Assembly (NCBI GenBank): GCA_963277665.1 | Contig: OY728157.1 | Span: forward strand, 371,890,067-371,954,066 | Length of the DNA: 64,000 nucleotides | Direction: 5' to 3' | From: Viscum album | Lineage: Eukaryota > Streptophyta > Magnoliopsida > Santalales > Viscaceae | Part shown: one piece after another, positions 1-12,814 of the stretch | Numbering within the stretch: the first letter of the stretch is position 1 | Layout of the letters: the number at the start of each line of letters is the position of its first letter | Program-made: the position numbers and the translations under genes | Notes under the pieces: model-generated | The model's input: only the letters and a program-made list of their open reading frames with translations | The model's database searches: none | Told to the model about the DNA's origin: nothing

Positions 1-1031
1 TATAATGTATAACCCTATATTAAAAATGTTTTAGTAAACAAACTTTGATTTTAACTCATTTAACTCTTCTTTGAATTAAATAATAATAAATGTCCGAATC
101 TAATCCAAGTGGACCTAAATGATAATATTTTATTTCTAAGGTTGTTTTTGGTCGAGATACACTTCTCCATTAGAATTAGGACATGTGTTAGGGTAATATT
201 AATATCATTTCTACCCTTAATTACCCTATTTACTTTTAACCGTGGTAAATAAATGTAAAAAGTTACTATTCACCAAAAATTATTTTCATCTCATTGAACC
301 ACATTTTACTTCTTCATATTAACCATGTCTCTCGGATTTTTGAAATTCCATTCACAGAAGTGGTAAAATTAAGTTTTATGAAAAATTCAGTTTTTTAACT
401 CCCACTTAGTAGTTTCACTATTCATCAAAAATTGAAGTTTTTTAGAACAATTCCAAAATTTCACCCTAAGCCATAATTGATATTCAGAATTCAAAAATGA
501 TGTCTATTTTACAAAATTTCAAACATATAAGTTGCATTAATTAACTTTATAATTAATTCCTGATGTCACAACAAATAGCGTGTTTTTAAGAAATAATATA
601 TATCAAAAGATTCACAATTGTTTAGGTCCAATTTCAAAGTGAAATTAATTCTAATTAACGCCATTGGATAAAATGGTAAATATATATTCTAATTATACTT
701 TAAACCCCCTAAAATTCATAATTTATCACTATTAATTATTTTTATTAAAAAAAAATTTTTAATTAAAATTTACTAATTTTCATTATTCATCAAAATATTA
801 AAGTTATCCGAAAAGTACCAAAATTTCACCTTAGGATAAATTAGATACTCCGAATCTAAAAATTAAGTCCATTTTGAGAGATAAAATTTCTAAAATTTTA
901 AAAAGTTGGTATTACCATTCATAGCGACTACTTTGATTGGTCGTGGTGTGTGTTAGAACTCGAAGTTGCGTACAACACACACAACTGTTTTATTCAAAGA
1001 GAAGCGTACTGTGGAAGCTCAGGGTGTTACA
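1..1031 (-). repeat. LTR fragment, minus orientation, related to the E1/E2 LTRs
   Basis: Non-coding. Several short stretches match the U3-side end of the E1 and E2 LTRs in the same orientation. Examples are 'actattcaccaaaaattat' near 266, 'tttcactattcatcaaaaa' near 412, and the segment at about 330-380 resembling 9,300-9,350. The fragment ends at 1031 in 'cagggtgttaca', the same terminal form as the E2 LTR at 32,274. The order of the matching blocks differs from E1 and E2, so the fragment is probably rearranged. The left edge is cut by the window. Confidence 0.5.
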
Positions 1032-1039
1032 TTCAAGTA

Positions 1040-2494
1040 TAGTCATGAAACCATTTTTTTGGTTGAACCAGGTTATAATATATGTATTATGTTTCATCAA
1101 TGTTTTTATAATTATTTTTTACACACAGTTTTAATTTATCAAAAAAATGAGTTCTCTATTATCAAAGAACCACAAAAATGATCTAAACAAGCATCATTAA
1201 TGTTTTAACTTGTGAATCATAATCATGAAGGAATTAAAAATGATAAATGGTATAGTTTATGTTATTAGATTTATTTAAATACAACTCCATTCTAATTTTA
1301 TAGTTTCACTTCCAATTGACAAGAACATCCACCATGAACCAATCATTGAAATCATGTAAAGAACTCACCCAAAAATTGTGCGAGGAGAAAAATACTAACA
1401 ATTAATGGGTGAAATTATGTTATAAAATGATAAAATAAGTTGTTATAAACATTAAAATGTATTTTTTTAAATACTAATAATACACTTTTAATCATTATAC
1501 AAGAGGTTAAAACAAGTTTTATGAAATAAAAACCCGAGGTAAGGGAATTCTTAACCCGATTTCCATTCTTTGGGTTAACCTACTACTTCATTATTTATGT
1601 TCTATTAAAATTGATTGTGTGATGGCTTTTGATTATATAATGTTGTATTATGTCTATGTACAATGTATATACATATTAAATCAACTATATTAAGTCACTC
1701 TTCAATTGTATGATATTTTTAAGGGGCATTTCTTTTAAAATCCTCTTTTAAAAATATGTTTTACAAAATTCAAAAGAAATGTTTTTATGCTATTATTCAT
1801 GTTTCATGATTATGTTATGGTTCATGGGAATTTATAATGGTGAAGGGTGGGGCCTATATTTACCTCCAATTAATTGGTTATGTGTATGTTAGAGGTTATT
1901 CATATGGTTTCTCCAAGTGTAACTACAATGGTTACACAAATTGTAAGGTTGCCATGAGTGTTACAAATTATAAGGTAGTTGAGAGGGTTACAAGATTATG
2001 TAAGTAATTCCCTCAGATACCTTTATGATTATATTTTTGTTATCATGTTTTGTGTGGGTCTGGTTTAAATCTCATGTTACCCAGAGTAAGTATATATATA
2101 TGGGTGACAAGCACGTTTTTTTAAATGCTTTCTTACGTTACGAGTATTCATGGTCTAATGTTATATTTCCCTCTTTTCCATCCCTTACTGAGATTTTATG
2201 CTCATAAAAAGATTTTAAATGATTTTCACTGGTTAATGGATGTGTAAGACAACAAAGTAATCCATGTTAAATGTTGAATAATTTTCAAGGAGTCATGTTT
2301 AAGTATTAATGTTTTATATTTTGAAATAAAATGGAAACTATTTTTATGGTATCCAATCTGTAATATTGTGTAATGTTATGAATGTATTATCCCAGTTTTC
2401 TAAATCTCTAAACATGAAAAGATACTAAATGTAAAAGGAATTTTTTTCTTGACTAAATTCAAGATTATGTTTTTTATAATGATGGGTCCTTATA
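1040..2494 (+). repeat. LTR fragment, plus orientation, related to the E2 LTR
   Basis: Non-coding. The reverse complement of the E2 LTR (about 29,657-30,800) is recognisable in order. It shows the 'atcatgtaaag' block near 1,352, the 'cccgaggtaagggaattctt' block near 1,532, and the tandem 'ggttac...aaggt' repeats at about 1,905-2,000. It ends at 2494 in 'gggtccttata', the inverted form of the E1 and E2 LTR starts. No primer-binding site follows, so this is a solo or truncated LTR. It lies next to an oppositely oriented fragment. Confidence 0.55.
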
Positions 2495-3468
2495 TTAAAT
2501 GTATAGATTTTTGAAAAATAGATCCTGATATTTTCATGAGTGAAAATAAAAAATTATGAGTTTTATTTTTCCATTAATATTTTTATGAAATTGTTTTTGA
2601 AAATATTTTGGAGAATAAGTTGATTTCTTGGATAATAAAATGGTTTCTATGAGTTTAACATTTATTTTTAAAATGGGAACTTTTTATGAGTATTCATGGA
2701 ATGACATGTTTTTTCTATATTTTTATATTTCTATTGCAATGATTTTCATTCTCATACCACATTTTAAAAAGTTTTTTATTGGATTATAATGATGATTAGG
2801 GACAAGGATGCTACCAAGTTGAAAATTTTGACGATATTTCATGGAAAACACTTGCTATATCTTACAATTTATGTATTATGGAAAAAATGTATTCTAAGTT
2901 GAAGTTTCCACTTTGTAATGTAATATTTATTTTTGTAAGGGTGTTGAAAAAATTCTACGAAACTATAATCATACAAGATCCATGGGAATGAAATAAAATG
3001 AAATATTTTTTAAAGAATTGATTTTAAGGATTTTTTAAGCTCGTGTCCTTATATAAGGATCATCTTTGAAAATTATTTAACATTATCATGTGATGTATGT
3101 GTTGTGGAATTAATATATCATACTTAGATGAAACTCCCTAATACCCAAAAAAACTCTTTATTCATATAATTTTCTTTTGATGAACTATTATTCCCTGGAG
3201 TTAGAATATTTTCCATCCTAATGTTGGATGATTCACTCAACTCCTGGATACCTACAGAAGTAAGACACTTTTATCCTCTTTTAGATCTCTCACAAAATCA
3301 TATGATGGAGATCAATATTTATGTGGTGGTTATTTGGTGTAAGTTATGCCTATATCATATTATTCATCTTAGTATTTTACATAGTTTTATATTATATTAC
3401 ATAGAGATTCAAGTATAAGGGTTTTTAATTTTTTTTCTTGATCTGATGATGATTATTAAAATCTAACA
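2495..3468 (+). repeat. LTR right-end copy, second LTR family (E7)
   Basis: About 2,950-3,468 aligns by eye with 19,790-20,277. Shared blocks include 'ggatacctacagaag' against 'ggatacctatagagg', 'gatctctcacaaaatcat' against 'gatctctctcaaactcat', and the shared end 'tctaaca'. After the end, 'tggcatcaaag' (3480-3490) resembles the tRNA-iMet primer-binding site (nine of twelve positions), which suggests a 5' LTR end in plus orientation. The left part is lost or unrecognisable. Copia or gypsy cannot be decided. Confidence 0.5.
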
Positions 3469-6437
3469 AAATCTTTTATTGGCATCAAAGGGATCCATGC
3501 TTATATTTTATGAAACATGTGATGAAATGAATAAAAAATATGAAAAATGGAAATGTGATTTAGTTTTGTTGAAATTTTGACCATTAAAATGGATAATCCA
3601 CATATATCTAGGATATGTGAAGGTAAATATGTTGTTAACCTTACATAGATGGGTTTCATAAACATAACTCGGTCATTACCCTTAAACATATCTATTTCAT
3701 AAGGGTAACAGGATGTTACATTTAAGTGAAGGGGTTCATGAAAGGGTTATATTACCTTACAATGATGTACATAGGTCTACCTAAGGATCCCCACAAATTA
3801 ACTTTATGCATATTGGTATATATAACCTACCATTATGAAAATCAGATTTTTATAATGATTTCATGGAGTTACCCATATTCAATACAACCTACGTATGTTT
3901 TATCCCATATTTCCACACGGTCGACATAAGGTTTATGTGAGACGTACCCTTATGAAGTGTGGTTATGTTAAGGTAGTGTGGTGTTTTAAATTAATTATAT
4001 AATGTTTGATTTGTACTTACCCTTTCATGAATAGTTTATATAAAGGTAATATCTTTTCTACCTTTACACGAATTATGATACATAAGATCTATGGAAATCT
4101 ACCCTTATGTAAGGGATCTAGAACCATATTATTCTTAGATATAGTGTATTCGTAAGGTTAAATAATGGATACCCATACACAGGGATTGGTTTATACATAA
4201 AGGTAAATTGAAAAATTGTTAAAAAGTTTTCTTATCATATAAAATGTTTATAAATCCTTATAAAATATCTTTTGGGATATTTAAATTTATAAAAGGTTTA
4301 AAGAACAATTAATTATAAATTTCTTATAAATATATATATATATATATATGAACCATTTTTTCACAAATATTAAATTTCAATATTTGAAATACATTTTAAC
4401 CAATGTATATTTCATAACTTATAATCTAGAAATAAAAGTGATTATATAGAAATCATAACTGACAACTTATAATGGGTTATAAATTATGAAATAAGGCCAA
4501 AATATCAAATATATATATTCAAGTTATGATTTTTTTTATAATTAATTATTTTCAATTGTTCAAAATAAAATGGGTACTTATTTGAATATTATTTAATCCA
4601 CATCAATAAGTGTTTTGATGATTGAAATGATCAATGTTTAAATAATGATTATGTTTGTAATATTTAGATTGAGTAAAATGTATACAATGTAGAAATTGGA
4701 TTATAAAGAGTTTATAATTCATAAAATATATTATATTTATAATGTAAATTTTGTATAATGATAAGTCTGAAAGATTTAATATTTGAGTGAACATAAAATT
4801 TTATATTACTAATTATTAAATTTCTATAATTCTTGTTCTAAAATTATAAAAAAATATATAATTATATTTTATTTATAATTTTCTCAAAAATATTTATCTC
4901 ATGTTTAAATATTTGAATTGTTAATTTATTTAAATGTTATTCCCTGTTATATTCATGTTTAGTAAATTATTTAAGAAATGTTAATATTATGTATACTTTA
5001 GTATAAATTATAAAACTACTTCTAGATAGAGTCCCTCATTACATCTAGGAATGTCTCTATAATGAATTTAGTTTTCAAGTTACCTTATCTTATATTTGTA
5101 ACTAATGTTATGAAATTGAATTTAGTTTTTCAACATATTTTGTACATAATAGGTGTTAGATTTATGATGAATTGTATTCTCTCATGAGTAAAGTATCCCT
5201 AGGTTGAGGGACTTGGAACTAGATTACCTATATACCTAGAGGCATATGCCTTATCTAGGAATGAGAATGGGGTGGGATATCTATTGCTCTAGGCTTACTC
5301 AAGTGGATATTTTCAATATCATATAATTATAATCATTTACATGAAGTGTTCATACACCTTATGAATATGATGTGTGTATATATATAAATGAAAATTGTTG
5401 GATTATATTTTTTGGTATGTAACACAAACTTGTGTATTGTACAAAGAGTTACACATCAATTTTTTTAAACATGTCGATTGGGTGGAGGGAATAGGATTCC
5501 AAAATAAATTAATAAAATCATGCATACAAAAAAGGAATAACATGAGATAATTTTGTGAGATTAATGAATCTTTCTAATACTAGGAGTGATATTGATTCTA
5601 AAATGGTACTTCTTAATACCTCAATCATCCAACCAAGTAGGTTATGCCATAGTTGGGTACCCCTTTATTATCTTTTGTTAGTAATTAAAGGATGGGTGAC
5701 ACTATATCATTCTTGGGTAGGTCAAGCTATGGCTAGGTTCCCTGGTATTGTCCTTTGCTATCCAATTCTTGGTTCTTGTTTTAGGTTTAACTGATTGGCA
5801 TACCCTAGTATGATTGGGTTACTAGAGGAATAGAGTTGAGTAAATACATACTATAGATTTGACAAAGGGTGGATTTATCAACTATCCAAGAATTGTATAT
5901 GATATTATTGGCATTATTACACACCTAAATGACTATTTAGTTTCATAAATTCAATTGCATACACATTATTTAGTGAAATATGGATCTTGGGACACAAATA
6001 CAGATAATAAGATTTCAAAAAGTGGTCAAAAGTTTAGTTGTATACCATTTAATAAAAGTCATAATTAAATGGTAATACATGATACTCATCTGTTATAATA
6101 TTCTATTCATCATCATGATAAACTTTCTAATTAATCATTTAGAGGAGAAGGTTAATGTAAGCTACTCCTTGGATCAGTAACTTAAGAAAGTTTCAAAATC
6201 AAAATTGATGATATATGAAATGTTATTAAGTAAAATTGTATGTGTTAGAATAATTAATTCCATAATAACATAGTGTTGAAATTGTTAAACATGTGAATCT
6301 AGATACTTATAGAAGCATATAGAAATTTATTCAAGGTTTCAAAGGAATTATATGGAAAATATATTTTTCTGGTTAGGAAATTTATCCAATTATCATCTAT
6401 GGAAATTTTCTGATAATATAATGGAATTAAAATAATG
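3469..6437. other. Gene-free AT-rich stretch between LTR copies
   Basis: I see no protein domain on either strand. Open stretches are short and not family-like. The segment 3,620-4,210 is unusually rich in variants of the word tacccttat in both orientations. By position this could be decayed internal sequence of the E7 element interrupted by E1, but no gag or pol motif supports that. Confidence 0.4.
4331..4349. repeat. (TA)n microsatellite
   Basis: A pure TA dinucleotide run of about 19 bases in AT-rich non-coding sequence. Confidence 0.9.
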
Positions 6438-6442
6438 TTTAC
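6438..6442. repeat. Target-site duplication of E1, left copy (tttac)
   Basis: The five bases tttac stand directly before the E1 LTR start. They are repeated exactly at 17,321-17,325 directly after the other LTR, which fixes both ends of the element. Confidence 0.85.
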
Positions 6443-6941
6443 TTTAAGGACCCGACCCTAGTTTCCCAGAGTCGATGCATTATTTGATTACATTAGAATA
6501 AAAACAATGAATAAGCATCCTAAAGGACCAATTAGTTTAGTATTATTGGAAACAAGATTCATACACAAGTTAAACATTACAAGTTGAAAATAAATACAAC
6601 ATAGAAACTCCTTAGACAATATCCATAACTCCTAAGTTATTTCAGCATGTCATTTATAATAAACATATTCTTGTACTGAAAAAATGAAACATAATAAAGT
6701 TGTGAGCTCAAATCCTCAATAAGGATAAGCAATATAAAGACAGATAACATAATCATTAGGCATTGTGAAAAATTGAAAACACAAAAATAAACTTGAACAT
6801 AATATGGCAGAAAAATGGGATGAGTAAATATATCCATAACATAACATAATCATGGGTGTTCTACTAGTCGAATAACCACATGAACCATCAATATAATTTT
6901 CATAATGAGGTAATGTGTAATGCGGGACTACATAACCATTC

Positions 6942-7004
6942 TATCAAGGCCTCGTTCCCAGACCATAAATAATCATTTTGTCAAGGCCTTGTGCCAAGAC
7001 CGTA
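6942..7004. repeat. Two 26-bp repeats carrying a caaggcctng palindrome, E1 3' LTR
   Basis: Two copies lie 37 bp apart (6942-6967 and 6979-7004). The second contains the perfect palindrome caaggccttg. The same pair is present in the 5' LTR at 14,857-14,918, so it predates the insertion. It lies toward the U5 end in the element's sense. Confidence 0.7.
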
Positions 7005-7109
7005 GTTTGTATCCAGAGACCTACCGATACACCGAGGGGCTATAGCGGGCCCCACCCGACACTTAATATTTTCAATGAATTCCTTATATGAATGGGTATA
7101 ACCATAAAA

Positions 7110-7111
<2 letters not shown>

Positions 7112-7137
<26 letters not shown>
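7112..7137. repeat. (AT)n microsatellite in E1 3' LTR
   Basis: About 26 bases of pure AT repeat. The 5' LTR has only a short 'atatatat' tract at the matching place, so it grew after insertion or shrank there. Confidence 0.9.
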
Positions 7138-7140
<3 letters not shown>

Positions 7141-8714
7141 AATTAATATATGAAATGAAAATAAATTTCCCCTAACATTAAGCATAAACACTAACCATTT
7201 AGAGTAAATTGGGGAGTGGATTTAAGATAGCACATCTACATCCAAAGTAATAATAAACCATTAAATTTAATATGTTATATGATAACATGTAATTATACTC
7301 CCAATAATACATATAAATCAAAAAGAGTGTTGAAATAGATGAAGATACTCTTATAAAATCTTCGAGTAAATTTTTAGATAAATACTCTTTTACTTGGAAA
7401 AGAAGAGTTCTTTTGGAAAAATATTTGTATAAAACCAGATGTGAAGTAAGATAGTATTTTCATAATAAAAATTATTTATTTTATAAAGATAATGGTTTGA
7501 AAAAATTGATTATATAGTGCCCTTGAAAATATGTTAGAATTAGAGAAATTCACTTGGATCGAACTTGTATTTCAGAAATAATTTCAAATTTTCCTTTTAA
7601 AAAGTGTAACCATCCCTAAAATAAGGAATGATTCTGGTTGTTATACATATATATAACCCAAAAAAATAATTGTTGAGGATTAAATAATACTAAAAAATAA
7701 TTTCATTGAGGTAATATATATAATGAAAGTAACCTGAATGAAAATGGATGTTCGGGTGAGAAAACCCTTACCTTAAATTGGAACGTGTTCCACTCTTGAA
7801 CTTATGCTCCTGGAATATGAAATTGTACTTATTAATAACCTATTTCAAATCCTATTAGACATGTATTGATTTTATCATAATTTTTTTTATTTAATTTATT
7901 CTATTGTTTATAAGTTATTATAATGAATTTCGTCGTTCCGCAGTGTTCATTTTCTTTATTTTCATAAACGGTTCACTTGTTCATAATTAATGGAGTTCAT
8001 GTGGAATGGATGTAAATCTCAAGAATTAAATTATAATATTCTTTATGATCATCCATAGGTGTTACTGGTAATTTATATAACTTGGTTACAAGGCATGAGG
8101 ATGATTTATTATATAGAACATTAGTTATAATTGTTTCGGTGAATTTGTGGGTTTTCATTACAACGAAATTGTTTTCCTTTATAACTAAATACCATTTGTA
8201 CAAAGGGATTAAAAAACCTTAAATAGGGTATATTAAATATATAATATTCTGGTTAAACCATAACAAGAATTGTTTCATGCCCATAATTGAAAATGATAAT
8301 AGAAATCGAAAGCCTATCGTCCTTCAATGTGGTAAATTGACACATCTCGGATGGTGTTCTTGCTACTAGCATAAAGACGGTAAAAGGAAGAGATGATGAT
8401 AAATTATTCCAATATCATAAAAAAATTATATTACATGTATGGTACTAGAGTAATAAAAACATTTGGATAAGGAGAGGTAATAATAGAAGAACAAAACAAA
8501 TGAACTTGAAAGGAAAGACAAATAATTAAAAAAAGTATGAATTTACATCTTGAACCAATATTCCTTGAGAGCCTCCTTAAGGGAGAGGTTTTGCTCTTTT
8601 TATGAGACCAAGGATTAAAAGACATGGGAGAGTTGTTTGGGAAGATATTTTTACTAAATTTGGAGAAGGCATAAGGCTTGATAGTAGTGACGAAAATGGA
8701 GAGTGGGAGGGGGA

Positions 8715-8721
8715 TTTTATA
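8715..8721 (-). promoter_or_regulatory. TATA box of E1 3' LTR
   Basis: The reverse complement reads tataaaa within 'ccactataaaatccc'. The same site is conserved in the 5' LTR (16,618-16,624), and E2 has an equivalent box in the same LTR context. Function is inferred. Confidence 0.55.
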
Positions 8722-9420
8722 GTGGTGGAAAGAAGAGTCTTCGTAATTTTTTAATCATTAGTTTATTAATTTCCCTCAAGACCATAAATAGTGATTATTA
8801 CATGACCAATAATAGTAATAAATGCATGTGATTTCCAACCATGTGGGCTTACATCACTTGTGATGTCATAAATAGTGTATTGAACTGATAATTTGTGTAT
8901 ACGGTATTTTACTGTATTTCACTATTCATCAGAAATTGAGTATTTTAGACAAATACAAAAATTCACACTAACATTTTTTCGATGTTTAAAACCCAAAAAT
9001 GAAGTTCATTTTTCAAAATTAAATTTCTATATATGATTAATTTAATATTTAAAAAATCATAATTTTTTCTAAAAACAACAGTTTTAAAACATTTATTCAC
9101 TTATTCCAAAGTTTAAGTATATCATAATTCCACTTGATTATTATTAGTATACTATCATAGGTAATATTACTATTCATTAGGGTATATCACTATTCATAAG
9201 GGTATGTTACTACTCATGAGGGTCAGTTACTATTCACCAAAGATTATGTTTTTTTTATCAGACTCCACATAACTTACTGATCGCAACCGTGTATGTCATA
9301 TTTTTGAAATTCACATCATAGAAGTGACAAAATTATGTTTCAAGGTCACGTATAACTTATTAGTTCATTATGAAATATTTATAAGAAAGTAATTTCCATT
9401 GAAAATTATTGGCTCGTTAC

Positions 9421-9437
9421 CTTCTTCCCTCCTTATA
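9421..9437 (-). other. Polypurine tract of E1
   Basis: On the minus strand a run close to 'aaggagggaagaag' directly abuts the 3' LTR start. This is the expected place and composition for the plus-strand primer of a Ty3/gypsy element. Confidence 0.65.
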
Positions 9438-12400
9438 AAAATTTCGTCCTCAAAATTCAAAAAATGATACCTAAAAATATTTGGGTATGTCATAAACATA
9501 AGCTCCCCGGGATCCCATGTTACCTCTTCCATCTTATACTTCCTCCAAAGAACCTTTACTAGAAATGTCGTTGGATTTCTCAATAATTTTTCTCTGTTAT
9601 CAAGAATCTTGATAGGCTCTTCACAACAAGACAAATCGGGCTCAAGTTATATTTCTTCATGGGTGAGTACATGTGTTTGGTCTGGAATGTATTTCCTTTA
9701 CATTGACATGTGGAACACATTGTTATTTGGGACTTAATTTTCCATTCTTACTGAATCATATAATACCCTTCCACAGAGATACCTTTAAGAAAACATGATC
9801 TCCTACTTCAAATTCCGAATCCTTCCTTCACTTATCATCATAGATCCTTTGCCTACTTTGAGCTTTTTGGATATGGGTTTGGATAATCATCACATTTTAT
9901 TTTGTTTCTTCAACAAGTACTAGGCCCATGATCTTTCTTTCACAAACATCATCTCAACAAGATGGTCTACGACATCTCTTTCCATATAACGCTTCATATG
10001 GTGCAACCTGAATACTTGAATGGAAGATATTGATGAAGGAAAATTCTACGAGAGGTAAATATTGATTCCACATGCCTTAAAGGTCAAATGAAAAAGACCT
10101 CAACATGTCTTCCAAAGTTTGAATAGTCTATTTTTATTGTCCATTAATTTATGGGTGGTTGGAAGTGCTTAAACGAAGATCAATATCTAGGGCCTTATGA
10201 AGTATTTTCTAGAATTGTGATGTAAAATGGTGATCACAATCCGAAATAATTTTTAAGGTCACACCATGAAGTCTTACAACTTCATTTATAAACAGTCTTT
10301 CAAAACGTTCAAGTGGTAAATCTTTTCTAATTTCATGAAAATGTGCTGATTTTGTAAGGCGGTCAATAATGACCCATATTGAATCATTATTTCTTGTATT
10401 ATTTTGTATCCCCATGAAAATTTCCATCGTAATATCATCTCATTTCTATATAGGAATAATAAGGGGTTGCATGACTCCTCTAGGACATTGTCTTCCAGCC
10501 TTCACTTGTTGAAAATCCAAACATCCCGACACATAATCCACAATCTCCCTCTTCATGTTTCCCTACCAAATATACACCTTTAGATATCTATACATCATTG
10601 TGCTACCAAAGTTTATAGATAAATTAGAGCTATGATCATCATCCAATAGTTCCCTCTTTAGCTCAGGAATAGAAAGAACACAAATCCTCTTTCCAAATTT
10701 CAAAATGCCACCTTCATACGTGAAGTCCATAAACTTCCTATAATTTATAGATTAAATTTTCTTTTGAAACTCCTCATCATCAGCTGGAGAACTTTTTATC
10801 CTTTCCTGAAAAGAAGGTTTGGAAACCATTTCAAAAATTAGTGATGTGTCACCTTCATTAATAATTATTATATCAATATTTACTAGATCCATGAATGAAG
10901 GATCCCTTTCACCTCTCATCTTGTTCAGAAATCCATGATACTTTCTTCTCAAAGCATCTGCTGCCTTATTTGCCTTCCCTGAGAGGTAGTGTATTGTGCA
11001 ACCATAACCTTTGAGTAGATCAATCCATATATTTAGTCTCATGTTGAGTTCTTTCTATGGGAAAATATATTTCAAACTCATATGATCTGTATATATCTCA
11101 CATTTTTCACCATAGAGGTAATGTCTCCAAATCATTAGAGAAAATATTACCGATGCTAAGTCAAGATCATCAGTTGGATAGTTTTGTTCAGGAATTTTTA
11201 GCTGCCTAGATATAGAGGAAACCACTCAATCATTCTGCATAATGACACAACCAAGTCCTTTCTTTGATGCATCTCTATAGATAACAAACCCATAATTCAC
11301 TGATGGTAGGGTTAGGATCAGAGCATTCACTAACCTCTTCTTTAATTATTCAAAACCTTCTTCACATTCCTTGGTCCATACAAACTTAACCCCTTTTCAT
11401 GTGATCTTGGTCATTGGGTTGGATAAATGGGAGAATTACGGAATGAAATGAAAATAATAACCTATTAAACAAATAAAAAAAACGTACCTCAGTTACGTTT
11501 GTTGGACTAGGACATTCTCACACAACATTTTTCTTCGCAAGATCTACCAATATTCCATCCTTAAAGACAATGTGGCCCCGAAAGGATACTTATTGGATCC
11601 AAAAATCACACTTGATAAACTTCTCATGCAATATATTTCTTCTAAGTGTCTTCAGAATAGCGCACAATTGATTTTCATGATCTTCATAGCTTTTAGAGGA
11701 TACCCGAATATAATCAATAAAAACCACCAAAATGTCACCAAGATATTACTTGAAAACTCTATTCATTAGATCCATAAAAATAGATGGTGTATTAGTTAGT
11801 CCAAAAGGAATTACTATCAACTCATAATGCCCGTACCTGGTTTAGAATGCTGTTTATGGAATGTATTTATTCCTCACAAGCAACTGATTATAGCCATATT
11901 GAAGATCAAACATCAAAAAATATTGGGCTCCATGAAGTTGATCAAATAAATATTCATTTTTTAAAGAGGATACTTATACTTTATTGTAATAGCATTGATT
12001 TCCGTGTAATCAATGCACAACTTCATGGATCCATCTTTCTTCTTGAAAAAGAGGATAGGGTCTCCCCATGGAAAAACATTGGGTCGAATAAATCCGTTAT
12101 CACTCAATTCCTCTAGTTTTTTCTTTGGTTCCACTAAATCCACAATTTCCATTCTATAAGGGTTCTTTGATATGGGCCTTGAACTAGTAATTAAGTCAAT
12201 GGAAAACTCAATTTCCCCCACTGGATGATATCCATATAAATATTATGAAAAGATGTTAACTTATTCTTGTAAAATAGATACATATTCTATTTATACATTC
12301 ATCTCCTCACCCATATTTATTTCATTCCCTTCCTCTTAAATAATTTAATTTAGTAGAGCTACTAGGGGTGGATCTATATGAGAATCAAATGAAAAGTTTT

Positions 12401-12800
12401 ATACTCTAAAAATAAGGGATTCTACCACATTCTCAAAGATTGTAACTTCGTTCTTCTTGAAATAGATGTTTGCATCATAGTTTGATAGCCAAATATTACC
12501 AAGAATTATATCATATTAAACCATTGGAATTATTATAAGGTTAGCAACTAAATCACATTTATGTTTCATGATCGGGACTAATCGACAGGCCTTTGTTTCA
12601 ATGATAAATCTACTAGGGGTTTTGAATGATAACTCCTTTATTAAATCAAATTGAACATATCTAATATTCATCGAAAATTGGGAAGATATAAATGAATGTG
12701 ACTATCCAGAATCAAATAAAGTATTGGCTATGTTGGATGAAACAATCAATGTACCTACCACCACTTTTTAAGGAGCTTCAACCTCCACAGTTGTGACCGC
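9430..12800 (-). pseudogene. pol: E1 pol remnant: protease, RT, RNase H, integrase, chromodomain
   Basis: Decayed polyprotein read leftward. Protease is near 12,590-12,770, with the catalytic motif LFDSG followed by SHSF. RT spans about 11,400-12,221 and contains the GFIRP, KKKDGS and LCIDY stretches. Its active site (11,710-11,721) reads FIDY, so the second catalytic Asp is lost. The RNase H end is near 10,900-11,100 (GKANKAADAL). Integrase is at about 10,160-10,560, with the VDRLTKSAHF-like core written IDRLTKSAHF and a later EVVRLHGV, and remnants of the zinc-binding region upstream. The chromodomain is at about 9,430-9,640 (LVKVLWR, then EEVTWD). It would copy and integrate element RNA/DNA, and the chromodomain would target chromatin. 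Multiple stops and frame shifts make it non-functional. Confidence 0.88.
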
Positions 12801-12814
12801 ATAATCTTGGCCTT

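Larger units (their letters stand above)
6443..9420 (-). repeat. 3' LTR of E1
   Basis: It begins 'tttaaggacccgaccc' (plus strand) and ends 'ggctcgttac', one base short of the expected terminal ca. It matches 14,352-17,320 along its whole length, for example the 'tatttgattacatt' block near the start and the 'agttcattatgaaatattta' block near the end. Short open frames inside it (for example 8,431-8,625) are not conserved in the other LTR and are not taken as genes. Confidence 0.87.

Noticed and set aside
5555..5794. 79-codon open frame on the plus strand
   Set aside because: No family features, in repeat-derived AT-rich sequence, no neighbouring exons or conserved motif.
11572..12116. Plus-strand open frames of 65-89 codons
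   Set aside because: Antisense shadows of the E1 RT, which is recognisable on the minus strand.
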